Program-made: the position numbers and the translations under genes | In this document: one piece after another, positions 1 to 9,778 of the stretch | Layout: the number at the start of each line of letters is the position of its first letter | How positions within the stretch are numbered: position 1 is the first letter of the stretch | The notes under the pieces: generated by a model | Database searches by the model: none | Told to the model about the DNA's origin: nothing | Seen by the model: only the letters and a program-made list of their open reading frames with translations | Source: UBA695 sp042691655 | GTDB taxonomy: Bacteria > Verrucomicrobiota > Verrucomicrobiia > Chthoniobacterales > Chthoniobacteraceae | DNA: 64,000 nucleotides | Reading direction: 5' to 3' | NCBI GenBank assembly: GCA_042691655.1 | Contig: CP170506.1 | Span: forward strand, 1,054,001-1,118,000

Positions 1-518
1 TAAGCCTGGTCCGCCTGGATTATCTCGGGATGATCTCCACTTCCTTCCGCCGGCTTGCCGAACTCGGTTGCCGCTCAGTGGGGTTGATGTTCCCCGCGAA
101 CAATACCCAGTCGGTCGTTTTCGAGCATGTTGAAAAGGAGGCAAAAGCTCTAAATTTGGAGGTGAAATACGAGTGGATCCTAATGTCCCGGCAAAGCCTG
201 GAGATCGCAGGCTACAATCACTTCCTTTCGCTCTGGGATCTCAAAGCAAAGCCCGATGGGTTGGTCGTGCATCCTGACGAAACCGCACGGGGTGTCATCT
301 CAGCCATCGTGGAAAAACAAATCCAGGTACCGGGAGAGCTTAAACTAGTGATTCACCGGAACGCAGAGTCCCCATTTTTCGTCCCATTTTGCTGTGACTA
401 TATGGAAAACAGCGTTACGCCACTGGCCCATGCCCTGTTTGAAAATCTCGAAGCCTCTTGGGCTGGCCAGGAGCAGAAGGACATCCGGGTTCCGTTCCAT
501 CTGGTCAAAGGTTATTAG
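1..518 (+). CDS. LacI-type regulator, C-terminal part (partial)
   Basis: The reading frame is open from the window edge to a stop at 516-518, so the gene continues upstream. The visible part resembles the second half of the periplasmic-binding-like effector domain of LacI/GalR regulators: a hydrophobic strand-helix unit near the start (RRLAELGCRSVGLMFP) and a DGLVVHPDETA segment. The DNA-binding half lies outside the window. It sits just upstream of a sugar-type oxidoreductase and faces a polysaccharide operon, so a sugar-responsive regulator is a reasonable inference. The family call rests on this half only. Confidence 0.6.
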   Translation, partial: SLVRLDYLGMISTSFRRLAELGCRSVGLMFPANNTQSVVFEHVEKEAKALNLEVKYEWILMSRQSLEIAGYNHFLSLWDLKAKPDGLVVHPDETARGVISAIVEKQIQVPGELKLVIHRNAESPFFVPFCCDYMENSVTPLAHALFENLEASWAGQEQKDIRVPFHLVKGY

Positions 519-544
519 GATGCTTCCTTCTGTTTGTAATCCTC

Positions 545-1534
545 GTGGGTAAAACGTCTTTTCAACAGCCAGCTAAAATTCGGGTTGGCTTGTATGGGAT
601 CAACGGCCATCAAATCCACCAAGCGCTCGCCCATTCCAGGCTGGGCAAACTAATCGCCATCGCGGCGATTCCTCGGAAGCAGCTACCGCCTGCGCTTAGA
701 GACGATCCCAGTGTGCGAGTCCACGAAGGCTTTGAAGAACTCCTGGCCGACCCTGACGTCGACTTTATCTCCCTTTGCTCCCCGCGCCGCGCGAATCAGG
801 CCGACGAGGCACAACGCGCCCTTCGCGCAGGGAAGCACGTGCTGGCCGAAAAGCCTTGCGCTCTTACGGAAAAGGACCTCGACGCCATCATGAATACCGC
901 CTGCGAGACCGGTAAAAGCTTTCACGAAATGGCGGGTACGGCTTTTGAACATCCCTACTTTGCCATGCGCGAGGTGGTTCGCAGCGGGCGTTTGGGAGAA
1001 ATTGTGCAGGTCATTGCCGAAAAATCGTATCCCTACTTTGAAACGCGTGCCCAAGATGAAGCCCTTGATGGCGGCCTTATCGCCCAAAATGGCATCCACG
1101 CGCTTCGTTTTGTGGAGCACGTGGCGGGTTGCCGCATTGCCTCCATTCTTGCCACCGAAACCAAGCTGGGCAATCCCATAGCGGAAGGTGGCCTGCGCAT
1201 GGCAGCCTCAATGCTGCTTACTTTGGCAAATGGAGGCGTCAGTTCGATTTCGGTCAACTATCTTAACCCCCGGGGCACGGGAGTGTGGGGTTACGAAACG
1301 CTCAAAATTCTCGGCACCCGGGGGATTGTGGAATCGCGAGCTGGGGGGCAGTACACCCGGCTTGTGATTGGCGAAAAAGATCTCGGCCCGCTTGACACCG
1401 CCCAAGCAGCCCCAGACTGGCTTGAAACCTTTTTCGCCTCCATCCTCGGTGATGTCGAAATGCCGCTTTCACTGGAGGAAGAATTCTCCCCAACCCGTTG
1501 GGCGATTCGCGCCAACCTCAGAGCGAAAGGTTAA
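545..1534 (+). CDS. Gfo/Idh/MocA family oxidoreductase
   Basis: NAD(P)-dependent dehydrogenase family acting on sugars, inositols or sugar acids. The N-terminal Rossmann-like segment (KIRVGLYGINGHQ), the DVDFISLCSP turn and the family's EKP motif (VLAEKPCALTEKD) are visible, followed by an alpha/beta C-terminal domain; about 329 residues, usual for the family. The frame is open back to an ATG at 458 inside the upstream gene, but the residues before about 545 do not look like family sequence, so the GTG at 545 was chosen; no clear Shine-Dalgarno supports it. The 3' end overlaps the convergent GH130 gene by a few bases. The substrate cannot be read from the sequence. Confidence 0.8.
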   Translation: MGKTSFQQPAKIRVGLYGINGHQIHQALAHSRLGKLIAIAAIPRKQLPPALRDDPSVRVHEGFEELLADPDVDFISLCSPRRANQADEAQRALRAGKHVLAEKPCALTEKDLDAIMNTACETGKSFHEMAGTAFEHPYFAMREVVRSGRLGEIVQVIAEKSYPYFETRAQDEALDGGLIAQNGIHALRFVEHVAGCRIASILATETKLGNPIAEGGLRMAASMLLTLANGGVSSISVNYLNPRGTGVWGYETLKILGTRGIVESRAGGQYTRLVIGEKDLGPLDTAQAAPDWLETFFASILGDVEMPLSLEEEFSPTRWAIRANLRAKG

Positions 1535-2584
1535 CTCCTTACGTAATCGAGCAGATCGGCCAGCTTTACCCGCGCTCCGCAGGTCACGAGATCGCCCCCC
1601 CCCATAATAGAGTTCCAACGTCCCGTCCCCAAGGTCGATCGTGCCGTTATGAAATACAACGTTCGGCATGAACCCTCCGCTGACTTCATACTCCGCTTCA
1701 GGCACAAAAAATGGTTCGGCAGGCCGGGCCAAAACGTGCCACGGCTCCTCAAGATCAAGCAACATCGCGCCCAGGCAGTAGCGCGTCTGGTGGTCCGCTG
1801 CATGGTAAAAGGCCAGCCAGCCGTACTCGGTCTTGATCGGTGAAGAACCAGCACCCACTCGTTCGCAATCCCAGGTTCCCCGCCTCGGCCCGGCCACGAA
1901 TTCGTGGCGGCCCCAATCCCGCAAATCTCCGGACGAGGCAAGCCAGATCGAAGGAGCCCCGCAATGCTGGACTGCGGGCCGGTGAAACGCATGGTAGCGC
2001 CCTCTGATTTTTTCCGGGAACAAGGCCACGTCTTTGTTATCAGGCCCAAACGCAATCCCTATCCGTTCGAAGTTCTTGAAATCGTCCGTTCGCGCCAGCG
2101 CTGTTACCACCCCCAATGGCGATGCCGCTGTATAGTTGATGTAATAATGCCCATCGAGAAACGTAATGCGCGGATCCTCCACGCCATAGGTTTCATAGCG
2201 CCCGGAGGGAACGAGTGCGGGGGTTTCTTTCGCTTTGAAATGCAGCCCATCATCTGATGTGGCCATGCGCAGATGGCTCAAGCTCGTGAGAAAAGTCTCT
2301 CCTTTGTAGGTGAAAACGCGCGGATCTACCAAGGTCACATCCGGGTCATCTTTTCGGAATCGCCGGATTTCAACCTCTCCGGTTTCAGAATCCGCCACCG
2401 GCGTGGCGATGTATCCCTTTTCTGGAATCGGTGTCTCCGCCACGCGCATCAAAATGATTCGATGGCCGTTGAACATCGTTGCCGCCGGGTTGAATGCACA
2501 CATGATCTTTAGATCAGACCGGGAGGGTTTGAGATCCGCGGGCGTAAATAGGGGGTTGCTGGAAAAACGATCAATCATAGTCAA
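1531..2584 (-). pseudogene. GH130 mannoside phosphorylase-like, frameshifted near the 3' end
   Basis: Five-bladed propeller enzymes of family GH130 phosphorolyse or hydrolyse beta-mannosides. The family signature GVEDPRITF, the preceding SHLRMATSDDG segment and a late LYYGGG strand are present. The expected tail (DLVTCGARVKLADLLDYVRS) lies in a different frame from the rest: a run of nine C on the plus strand at 1595-1603 shifts the frame, and with eight C the protein would run on to the stop at 1531-1533. As written, the first frame goes on to 1469 with an unrelated Arg-rich tail that overlaps the convergent gene. This is the last gene of a four-gene operon, 4 bp after its upstream neighbour. 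It is either a real mutation or a homopolymer sequencing error; the latter is more likely. Confidence 0.8.
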
Positions 2585-2588
2585 AGGA

Positions 2589-5500
2589 TCAGTAGGTTAA
2601 GGCACGTGGGGAAATTCTTGCGACGACCGGCGATTCCGGTGTCACAAGAATCGTTTTTTGAATTCCACATGCATTGAGTGTGACCGCCCCTTCGCCTTCG
2701 GCTTCTAGTTGAAGCCCATCAGCGGTTAGTGCGAGAACGGCGCGAGGACCATTGCTGGAGAGGCTGGCGTCGGGCGTTTTCAATACCCCTTTTCCCATCA
2801 ACAGCAATCGGGTCCGGTCTGCTCTCCTCAGCAGCCCGCCGAAACTGCCCGAAAACCGAATGCCATCCTCGCTCCACGAAAGGCCGTCTCGGCGGAACCA
2901 CAACAAATCTTCCCCTTCGTCGCGTACCACCCTCACTCCGTGAATCATCTCTCCCTGGTCTTTCAGTGCTTCCACCTCGAAACGTAGGGCATCCGTTGAC
3001 CGCACGGGACGCATCGCAGCCAAATAGTTCGATGCATGCGCCTTGCTCATCTGCAGGTGTTGCATAGTGAACCAGTCTCTGGGCGTTCCTTGATAATGCA
3101 TGATCGGAACGGCTTCGGTTTTCCACTCCGAAAAAGCCTGCCCAGGCAGCACAATTTCCAGGTCCACCCCAAAGCGTCCGGGAAATCGAAAACGATGATC
3201 GTCGCTCTGCACCGGTGCGTCGCCCACCACTTGCAAGTGCCAGTGGGAAAGCTCGGGGCGCGAATGGGTCAGATCATCGTGGATAATCAGGTAATCGTCG
3301 TCCACCCAGGCGAAACTCCGTACCACGGCCACTGGTTCAAGCCGGAAGCGGCGATAGCATTCTTCAACCAGCTTGTGGTGGCAGTTATCGCTCAGGAAAG
3401 CAGGCTCTCCCGGCTGCAAAATTACAGGATGAGCCCCCTCCGCAAACTGGACCCCCTGGCGGTCGAAGTACCGTTCGAAGCGCCCCGAAGAAAGAGGCAT
3501 GTGAACATCGTGAAACGACAGCGTGCTGTGGCGCCAGGTTTCGCCTGCTTCTCCCCCATCATAAACGAGCGGGCGACCTTGAGCGAAGAGCAGAAAAGAG
3601 CCTTCGGTGCGGTGGTAACGGTAGCCGCCAGGGCCTTGCTTGATGAGAAGATAGCTTTCCTGATCTGTGTTGACCTGGTTGCGGAAAACCGCGCCGAAAC
3701 CCTCCAGCCTCCGGCTATCAAGGGGGATCTGCGGGTTGTTTGGCAGATCGGCCTCGTCAATGGCGCTGAAAAAGAGCGGCAGGTTCCCCAGCGTGGCCGC
3801 ATGATGCGGAGCCGTCGGGGTGGTCTCCGGACCGTCGTTCTCCCACGGGATCAAGCCCATCAAACGCTGCCCGTCCGCATTGGCGGAGAAATAGGCGTTG
3901 ATCAGCTCGTGGCCAAACGCGGGGTCGGTTTTTAAAAAGAGCTTTCCAATAAAGGCGTAGTGCTCCGGCAGCCACGCACCCACCCCGGCGTGATCCCCGA
4001 TGGGGGGCACCTTGCGAACCTTGGGGCTCTGCCGGTATTCGGCGTTTCCGCCATCGCGCATTAAAACATATTGGATAGGTTGAGGCGGAGTCAGTAAGTG
4101 GATGCCCCAACGCAGGAAGTCTTTCAAGCGCGGTACTTTATCAAGATCGAGCACTCCTTTGTGCCCCAGATGATAAACGAGATTCATCCGGCACTTGGAG
4201 GCATGCAGGTAATAGCAGGTAGGATTCTCATACCACTTTCCGCTTCCCGGCGTGCAATAGGCAACGAGCGAGCGTTCGGTGCGTTCCACCACGTGTTCAA
4301 GAAATCTGGACGCATCCGGGTGACCGTGGAACACCAAGCCAATGGAGGAGATGATGTCCGTGCGGTCGGCCTCGAAGTTGGCGTTGCGGCCGTTGAAGCG
4401 CCAGTTCATGAAATCCTCTTCCATGTACATATGGCCCATCAAAATGAAAAACGCCCGGACTCGCCGCTCTTCCTCTTCCGTGAACACCCCGCTGGCTGCG
4501 ATGAGGTCGTATTCCTCCGCCAGGGCCGTGATATGGCGGCCTCCCACCGGTGAATAAATATCGGAAAAATCGCGGCCCAGCAACGTCATGCGCGAACGTA
4601 CGTCGGCCACGGACAAGAGCTCGGTTCGTTTATGCCAGGCTAGCAGCGGGTCCCCCTCCACGGCAAAGGTCAAGCCGTCGCGGGACCCGGGCACTTGCTG
4701 TGAGCGGATTTTTTTCCAGAGACCGGAGAAACGCGGTGAGCGCGCTTTCCGGCGAAGCAGGGGGAGTTCCTCATGGTTGGCCACCACATGCGGACGCGCA
4801 AGGGTATCGGCGACATCGAAGTGCCAGTCTTTGAATTCCTGCAATCGCGGCGAACTGTAGGCATGCTGAATGCGCCCGAATTCCTTGAAGGGGCCATCGT
4901 TTTTTTCGAACGAAGAGGCATAAAGCCCCCATTGCCGTTCACCGTCAAAAAACTCAAACCGATAAAAGGCATCTCCATCCCTCGCGGTATGGACATCGAT
5001 CCTCGATATGGACGAACCAACCATCTCCGGATACGGCCAGTCAAGCTCGCGATTCTCGTTGCCCTCTTCATCAATCGGTCCCTGCGCAATGCGTTCAAAA
5101 GCCCGGTCAATCCATTCGCCTCTGCGTCGGGTAAACACCCCGATGTAATCGCGCTGATCGAGTCCATCAGCGGTCATGGCATAGCCAAAGCCCTGTGGCG
5201 GAATCCACCAAGGCACCGACTCCGGCAGCATCCCCACGACTTCATCCTTTGCCTCCAATGTAATCCATAGCCGTGAGCCGACCTCATGGATCCAATGCAA
5301 ATAGCCGCGCCCGCCGGAGAATTCTCGCAGAGAAAATTCAAACGCCGCGTTTGGCATCCCCGAAGAACGTTCCTGCGCCAGGAGCAACGGTTCCCCCGCC
5401 AAAGCCGTCATCCGAAGTAACCAGTTGGCCCCATTATTAAAAGTATAGCTATATTCCACCGTCGCCAAAGAAAGTCCTTCCTCGACAACCGTTATCGTGC

Positions 5501-6821
5501 GGCCTGTTACCTGCACCCCGGCGGGCAGCCGGAAGCGGCCTTGTCCTCGCCACGCTCCATCAATGCCGCGAACCGCAAGCAGCGGCGGCGTATCGAGCGG
5601 AGCGTTCTCTCCAGCCAACCGGAAACCGGCCACTCCGGAATCCAGTTGCCAGGCTCCTTCCCTCGGACGCTTGAGGCACACCGGCTGCGAGGGAACCGCT
5701 GGCTCCACCACCGCATCCGTCTGGTAAAGGGCGATGCATTGATCCGTCTGCGGAGCCAATCCTGTGAGAAATGCAATCTGTTCGCCGACGATTTGAAACG
5801 GCACATTCGTATGCGGTTGAATCACCAAACGCAGCGAGCCGCTTGCCACGGGAATTGGCAGTAAGAGCAGTTGTTTTGGAAATTCATAGTAAAATGGATT
5901 TTGCAGTGTCCACTCCGCGCACTTTGTCCATTTGACTCCGCTGTCTGTAAAAGAGGCCGGGTGTGGCGAAACAACCGCCCGCGATGGCGCGCTTTGCCAG
6001 GTCTTGATCTGAAGATTTCCAAGGTCAAGATCCCCCCCGATTTTCAGCTCGCGCCGCAAAAAGCGCGTGGCGATTCCCGGCTCATCGGAGGGAAGTGTCA
6101 CTGCGAGAAATTCATGCATCCCACGCGGAACGCCCTTTAGCACAAAGCGCCCCGAGGCGTCGGTCCTAGCGGTAATTTTTGAAAGCGGACCGATCTCTGG
6201 ATAAAAATTCAGATCGTGTGAGATGAACGTCGCGGGGGCAGGCTGTTCGACTGTAGTGGCTTGCAATCCCAGTGTTACTTCCAGATCAGCTCCCTGCGAT
6301 CCATCTTCCCGGAGGACCCGTCCCGACACTCTGCATCCGCAACCATTCAACACTTCCGGCGCAGGCTTTTCGGAGTAAATGCTCGCCATCGAAAAGCGCA
6401 CCGGCGGCAGCGCCTTACTAAATGCCTCGATACTAGCCTTTTCCTCTGGCGTCCTGGCATATTGTCGGGCCGACTCCAGATGACGCTCCATGAGTTTCCG
6501 CATCTTGGCCTGATACTCGTCCACCGTATAGCCTCTAGTCCGCTCCTCTGAACTGCGATAGATATGCTCATCGTTAATGGCCCGGTAACCTTCTGCAAAC
6601 CGCAGCTGGGTTTGGAAGGTATGTTCTTTGAGATCCTCGGCGTGAACCTCCAACAACTGGCGTGCCCCGTGGAAGTCAGCCAGTTTCATCAGCACATCGT
6701 GGAGCGCAAACAGAACTTCAGTTTTGTCCGATATCCCTTCGTTGAGCAGCGCAAACCCGATCCGCCGGGCCGTTTCATAGCGGTCTTCATCCCATGCCCG
6801 CAGCATATCCTCAAGAGTCAT
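2589..6821 (-). CDS. Large heparinase II/III-like polysaccharide-degrading protein
   Basis: A 1410-residue protein. The N-terminal 150 residues are helical, followed by a carboxypeptidase-regulatory/CnaB-like domain (VSGRVLREDGSQG...TDASGRFVLKGVP, about 165-240). A central beta-rich stretch leads to an alpha/alpha-toroid-like region and a C-terminal beta-sandwich of the heparinase II/III type (YHRTEGSFLLFAQG, then VRSFAWVDDDYLIIHDDLTH). No signal peptide is obvious at the chosen ATG. The gene lies 21 bp after the SGNH hydrolase gene and 4 bp before the GH130 gene, so they are probably one transcript. The role is inferred to be cleavage of an acidic polysaccharide; the exact lyase family is not certain. 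Confidence 0.65.
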   Translation of the reverse strand: MTLEDMLRAWDEDRYETARRIGFALLNEGISDKTEVLFALHDVLMKLADFHGARQLLEVHAEDLKEHTFQTQLRFAEGYRAINDEHIYRSSEERTRGYTVDEYQAKMRKLMERHLESARQYARTPEEKASIEAFSKALPPVRFSMASIYSEKPAPEVLNGCGCRVSGRVLREDGSQGADLEVTLGLQATTVEQPAPATFISHDLNFYPEIGPLSKITARTDASGRFVLKGVPRGMHEFLAVTLPSDEPGIATRFLRRELKIGGDLDLGNLQIKTWQSAPSRAVVSPHPASFTDSGVKWTKCAEWTLQNPFYYEFPKQLLLLPIPVASGSLRLVIQPHTNVPFQIVGEQIAFLTGLAPQTDQCIALYQTDAVVEPAVPSQPVCLKRPREGAWQLDSGVAGFRLAGENAPLDTPPLLAVRGIDGAWRGQGRFRLPAGVQVTGRTITVVEEGLSLATVEYSYTFNNGANWLLRMTALAGEPLLLAQERSSGMPNAAFEFSLREFSGGRGYLHWIHEVGSRLWITLEAKDEVVGMLPESVPWWIPPQGFGYAMTADGLDQRDYIGVFTRRRGEWIDRAFERIAQGPIDEEGNENRELDWPYPEMVGSSISRIDVHTARDGDAFYRFEFFDGERQWGLYASSFEKNDGPFKEFGRIQHAYSSPRLQEFKDWHFDVADTLARPHVVANHEELPLLRRKARSPRFSGLWKKIRSQQVPGSRDGLTFAVEGDPLLAWHKRTELLSVADVRSRMTLLGRDFSDIYSPVGGRHITALAEEYDLIAASGVFTEEEERRVRAFFILMGHMYMEEDFMNWRFNGRNANFEADRTDIISSIGLVFHGHPDASRFLEHVVERTERSLVAYCTPGSGKWYENPTCYYLHASKCRMNLVYHLGHKGVLDLDKVPRLKDFLRWGIHLLTPPQPIQYVLMRDGGNAEYRQSPKVRKVPPIGDHAGVGAWLPEHYAFIGKLFLKTDPAFGHELINAYFSANADGQRLMGLIPWENDGPETTPTAPHHAATLGNLPLFFSAIDEADLPNNPQIPLDSRRLEGFGAVFRNQVNTDQESYLLIKQGPGGYRYHRTEGSFLLFAQGRPLVYDGGEAGETWRHSTLSFHDVHMPLSSGRFERYFDRQGVQFAEGAHPVILQPGEPAFLSDNCHHKLVEECYRRFRLEPVAVVRSFAWVDDDYLIIHDDLTHSRPELSHWHLQVVGDAPVQSDDHRFRFPGRFGVDLEIVLPGQAFSEWKTEAVPIMHYQGTPRDWFTMQHLQMSKAHASNYLAAMRPVRSTDALRFEVEALKDQGEMIHGVRVVRDEGEDLLWFRRDGLSWSEDGIRFSGSFGGLLRRADRTRLLLMGKGVLKTPDASLSSNGPRAVLALTADGLQLEAEGEGAVTLNACGIQKTILVTPESPVVARISPRALTY

Positions 6822-6842
6822 AAATTCGTTGTAAAATGGAAA

Positions 6843-8108
6843 TTAACGTCCTGCGCTGCAGATGCTCTCAATGCGCAACTCGGCTTCGGCACCGGCTGAT
6901 TCGAACACGGGCTCAATGCGCAGCGTATGCTCCCCATCCGGTACATCGGCCAGCTTGAGCCAAAGGAAGAGCTGCCCTGAACCGTTACGAGGAGGCGCAA
7001 ACCGGGACGTATCCAGCTTCCAAAGAAAGTCTCCGGCACTGGCCTTTGGTGCGGCCACCGGCTTGCCATCTACAAAAACACGAATTGGGGGAGTATAGCC
7101 ATTGCGCTCCCCAAAGATCCCTACCATCGATCCGGCGAACTTGCATTCAATCGGCTCGGGCGTGTCTTTCGCCGCGGCGACGGCCACGTCTCCCATCCAG
7201 CGGCTTGAAAGCCCATCGAACCAAAGCGAGGTACGGTAGGTCTTCTGACGTTTCCAGCCTTTGGGTAATGCCCCGTCCACAAGAACGGTCCGTTGATATT
7301 TAGGATACAAGTCCGGGAACACCGTCGCTTTGGGAATCACAGGTAATGCCCCGTCGGTAATGGCCTTTTCGTAGGCGGTCTTCACCGCTTCAAAGAAGAT
7401 TGCGTATCCTTCGTCACCGGGGTGCGCTCCGTCACGGTTAATGCTCCAGATTGCAGCAGGATCAAGCTTCCCCGCGCTCGCCAGCCCGCGCAAATAGTCC
7501 AAGATATTCGCCACAGGCAAATGATACGCATGGGCAAGCTTCAGGTGATTCTGATGCCGTGGCGGCACCGGTGCAGCAGGATCCGTGGCATGTTCCCTAA
7601 AGGCCATTAACACTTCCAGTAACCCACTGCCCGAGCCGAGAATATCGCGAACAATCCGTTCATAGCTCGCCAACGATTCAACGTCGGTCCCCGCCGCGTC
7701 GTCATTAACCGTGAAATCGAGAAATACCAAATCCGGCTGGTGCGAAAGGACATCGCGTTGCAACCGGAAAAGCCCCAAGGCCGACCCAGTTCCGCCAATT
7801 GAACCATCGTAAAATCGAATGGGCGTTCGGGGGTATTTTTCCGTTAGATAGCGCATCATCCGCCCGCGATAGCTAGTGACCTGCGGATCGCTGGCATTGG
7901 CCCCCCATGTTAACGATCCGCCAAAAAAGACCACACTCACAGGTTTCCCACGGCGGGCCTTTTCATCAAACTGACGGACTGAAAGCGGTGTGGCCGCCCT
8001 CCCAAAGATCCCTGATAAACACAATATGGCCATGATAAGAAGCCTACGGTTCAGGCCCGCCAAAACAGGGCGGATCAGGAGCACGGACAGAGCGGTGGAC
8101 AAATTCAT
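6843..8108 (-). CDS. SGNH/GDSL hydrolase, secreted
   Basis: Serine esterase of the SGNH superfamily, often removing acyl groups from polysaccharides. Block I with the catalytic Ser (VVFFGGSLTWGA), an Asn-containing block (FTVNDD) and the C-terminal Asp/His block (DGAHPGDEGYA) are all visible; a beta-rich domain of about 150 residues follows. The ATG at 8106-8108 gives a long hydrophobic N-terminus (LLIMAILCLSGIFG ending in GRAA) that reads as a signal peptide; an internal ATG at 8031-8033 would give a shorter one, and the open frame up to 8204 would overlap the transporter gene. Second gene of the minus-strand operon. Confidence 0.78.
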   Translation of the reverse strand: MNLSTALSVLLIRPVLAGLNRRLLIMAILCLSGIFGRAATPLSVRQFDEKARRGKPVSVVFFGGSLTWGANASDPQVTSYRGRMMRYLTEKYPRTPIRFYDGSIGGTGSALGLFRLQRDVLSHQPDLVFLDFTVNDDAAGTDVESLASYERIVRDILGSGSGLLEVLMAFREHATDPAAPVPPRHQNHLKLAHAYHLPVANILDYLRGLASAGKLDPAAIWSINRDGAHPGDEGYAIFFEAVKTAYEKAITDGALPVIPKATVFPDLYPKYQRTVLVDGALPKGWKRQKTYRTSLWFDGLSSRWMGDVAVAAAKDTPEPIECKFAGSMVGIFGERNGYTPPIRVFVDGKPVAAPKASAGDFLWKLDTSRFAPPRNGSGQLFLWLKLADVPDGEHTLRIEPVFESAGAEAELRIESICSAGR

Positions 8109-8178
8109 TACGTGTTTAATCTTGCTTTGGGCACGCCCGGTCCAGAGAGACACTATGAATACAATATTCCCCTGCGCC

Positions 8179-9588
8179 TTACACAGCCTGAGTCTGAGAC
8201 ACATTTCGGTTTATTTGGCGCCAGTTGAAGTAAACCTTACTAAATAAAATCGCGGAAAGGATCTGGAAAAACGCCGACATCGCATACACGTAGGTGTAGT
8301 CCTGCACGTAATCAAAGAACATCCCAGCCAGCGGCGTGGCGACGAACGTCAGCAGCGAATGCGCCAACTGATTGGCCGAACAGAACTGGCCTCTTTTTTC
8401 GCGCGGAAAAACCTCCGCAGTCAGCACTCCTGAACAAATCGAATTCATGAAGGTCGCAAGGGAAATCGCGCTAAAGCAGATGAGCAGCGACGTCGCGCTT
8501 TTCAGGAAAAAGAAAGAAAGAACATTGATCACGCTCCAAATCGCCAGGGAGGGAGCCATTAACCGCATCGGCCCCAAGCGATCGATGAGCGAACCCAAAG
8601 GGTAGGCCAAAACAACCACCACCAAAGCCGGCCACGCCTGCATTTTCCCGATGGTATCCAGGTTTAAACCCAGCGTATCGCGCCAATGGAAAAGGCGGAA
8701 CATATTGCTTACGTTGCCAAGCTGGTAGCAGGCAAACCCCGCAAAAATCCAGAGGTAATATGGGTTGCTGTAACACTCCACGGCATACGTACGCACAGCT
8801 GCTAACGGGCTTCCCTTCGGGCGCTCTTCAGGCGGCGGATATTCTCCTTCCTTAACCGCAAGAACACTCGCCGTGTACGCCAGGAAAAACAGAATCGCGA
8901 TGCCTCCGAAAACCCACGTCATGTAATTCTCCGCAAAGCCGAAAAGCCAGTAATTCCAAACAAATGTCTGTACAGTGGTAACGATCTTGGAAATGGCGTT
9001 GAAGCGCCCCAGCATCGCTTCGGGCACAACGTCCCAAAAAAAATACCAGAAAATCGCCATCAACACAGAATTGAACATTCCAAATAACACCGTGCAGATC
9101 GTAATGGCCAACACCGCGCCGTTCACCGAACCGTTGCCAAAGTTCGCCGAAAAACACGGCATACTTACCAACGCATGCCACGCTTTGGGAGCCCATGGAA
9201 TGGCGGCCAGAAACAAAGCGGCAGGCGGCGTCACAAGAAGCAGAAACGGACGGCGGCGGCCCCAGCGCGTACGCGTACGGTCGGACCAAGTGCTTACCAC
9301 TGGATTGATCCACACGGTGAAAACCGTCGTGATCGTTCCGACCAACGCCAGTTGGTTATTGGTTGCTCCGTTGTCCTTCAGCAACAGGCCCGTGAGCGCT
9401 GGCTGAACCGACTCCATCAGCATCAGGAAAAAGTCATTCCACATCAGCCAGAAGAACAGAATGAACAGCCCCCTGCTAGTATAGCGCAGGGTGCCGCAGG
9501 TCCAAATCGTCTCGCCCGTACGTGGCTCGCCTTTCACATCGCATGCCTGGGACGAAAGAGTGATTGTTTTTGGGAGGGAGAAACGCAT
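8179..9588 (-). CDS. MFS/GPH-family sugar:cation symporter
   Basis: A polytopic membrane protein of about 469 residues with roughly twelve hydrophobic segments. The cytoplasmic-loop motif WSDRTRTRWGRRRPFLL is typical of the glycoside-pentoside-hexuronide and related sugar symporters; a second-half loop reads YPLGSLIDRLGPMRL. The ATG at 9586-9588 was chosen because the upstream open frame (to 9870) reads as an antisense shadow of the divergent oxidoreductase gene. It is the first gene of the operon transporter - SGNH hydrolase - heparinase-like - GH130, so it probably imports the oligosaccharides released outside. An 11-bp-spaced direct repeat lies about 50 bp upstream. Confidence 0.85.
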   Translation of the reverse strand: MRFSLPKTITLSSQACDVKGEPRTGETIWTCGTLRYTSRGLFILFFWLMWNDFFLMLMESVQPALTGLLLKDNGATNNQLALVGTITTVFTVWINPVVSTWSDRTRTRWGRRRPFLLLVTPPAALFLAAIPWAPKAWHALVSMPCFSANFGNGSVNGAVLAITICTVLFGMFNSVLMAIFWYFFWDVVPEAMLGRFNAISKIVTTVQTFVWNYWLFGFAENYMTWVFGGIAILFFLAYTASVLAVKEGEYPPPEERPKGSPLAAVRTYAVECYSNPYYLWIFAGFACYQLGNVSNMFRLFHWRDTLGLNLDTIGKMQAWPALVVVVLAYPLGSLIDRLGPMRLMAPSLAIWSVINVLSFFFLKSATSLLICFSAISLATFMNSICSGVLTAEVFPREKRGQFCSANQLAHSLLTFVATPLAGMFFDYVQDYTYVYAMSAFFQILSAILFSKVYFNWRQINRNVSQTQAV

Positions 9589-9635
9589 GGAGGCTTTTGA
9601 AATTAAACCTAAGATACCCTCCCTACGGGAGCATC

Positions 9636-9653
9636 GCATACATAATGCATACA
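9636..9653 (-). promoter_or_regulatory. Direct-repeat operator candidate upstream of the sugar operon
   Basis: On the minus strand the site reads TGTATGC-ATTA-TGTATGC: two identical 7-mers starting 11 bp apart, so both lie on one face of the helix. It is 48 bp upstream of the transporter start codon. A related single copy, TGTATAC, lies at 9717-9723, and the same 11-bp-spaced arrangement recurs at 10855-10872 before the PEP-CTERM gene. The binding protein is unknown; the truncated LacI-type regulator is one candidate, but a direct rather than inverted repeat is unusual for that family. Confidence 0.5.
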
Positions 9654-9778
9654 GAGCTCCCATCGTTTTCCTGTCTGCCATTGGTGTCCCGGATCCGGCC
9701 TGTTGCGAATGGTTTCTGTATACATTGCAGAGCCTCGCCCAATGCCGTTCAACTGCTCCCGGAACGTCTGCATTCCCC

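Noticed and set aside
3036..3935. A 299-codon plus-strand frame
   Set aside because: It is antisense to the heparinase-like gene, whose sequence is protein-like throughout; the plus frame has no domain or ribosome site.
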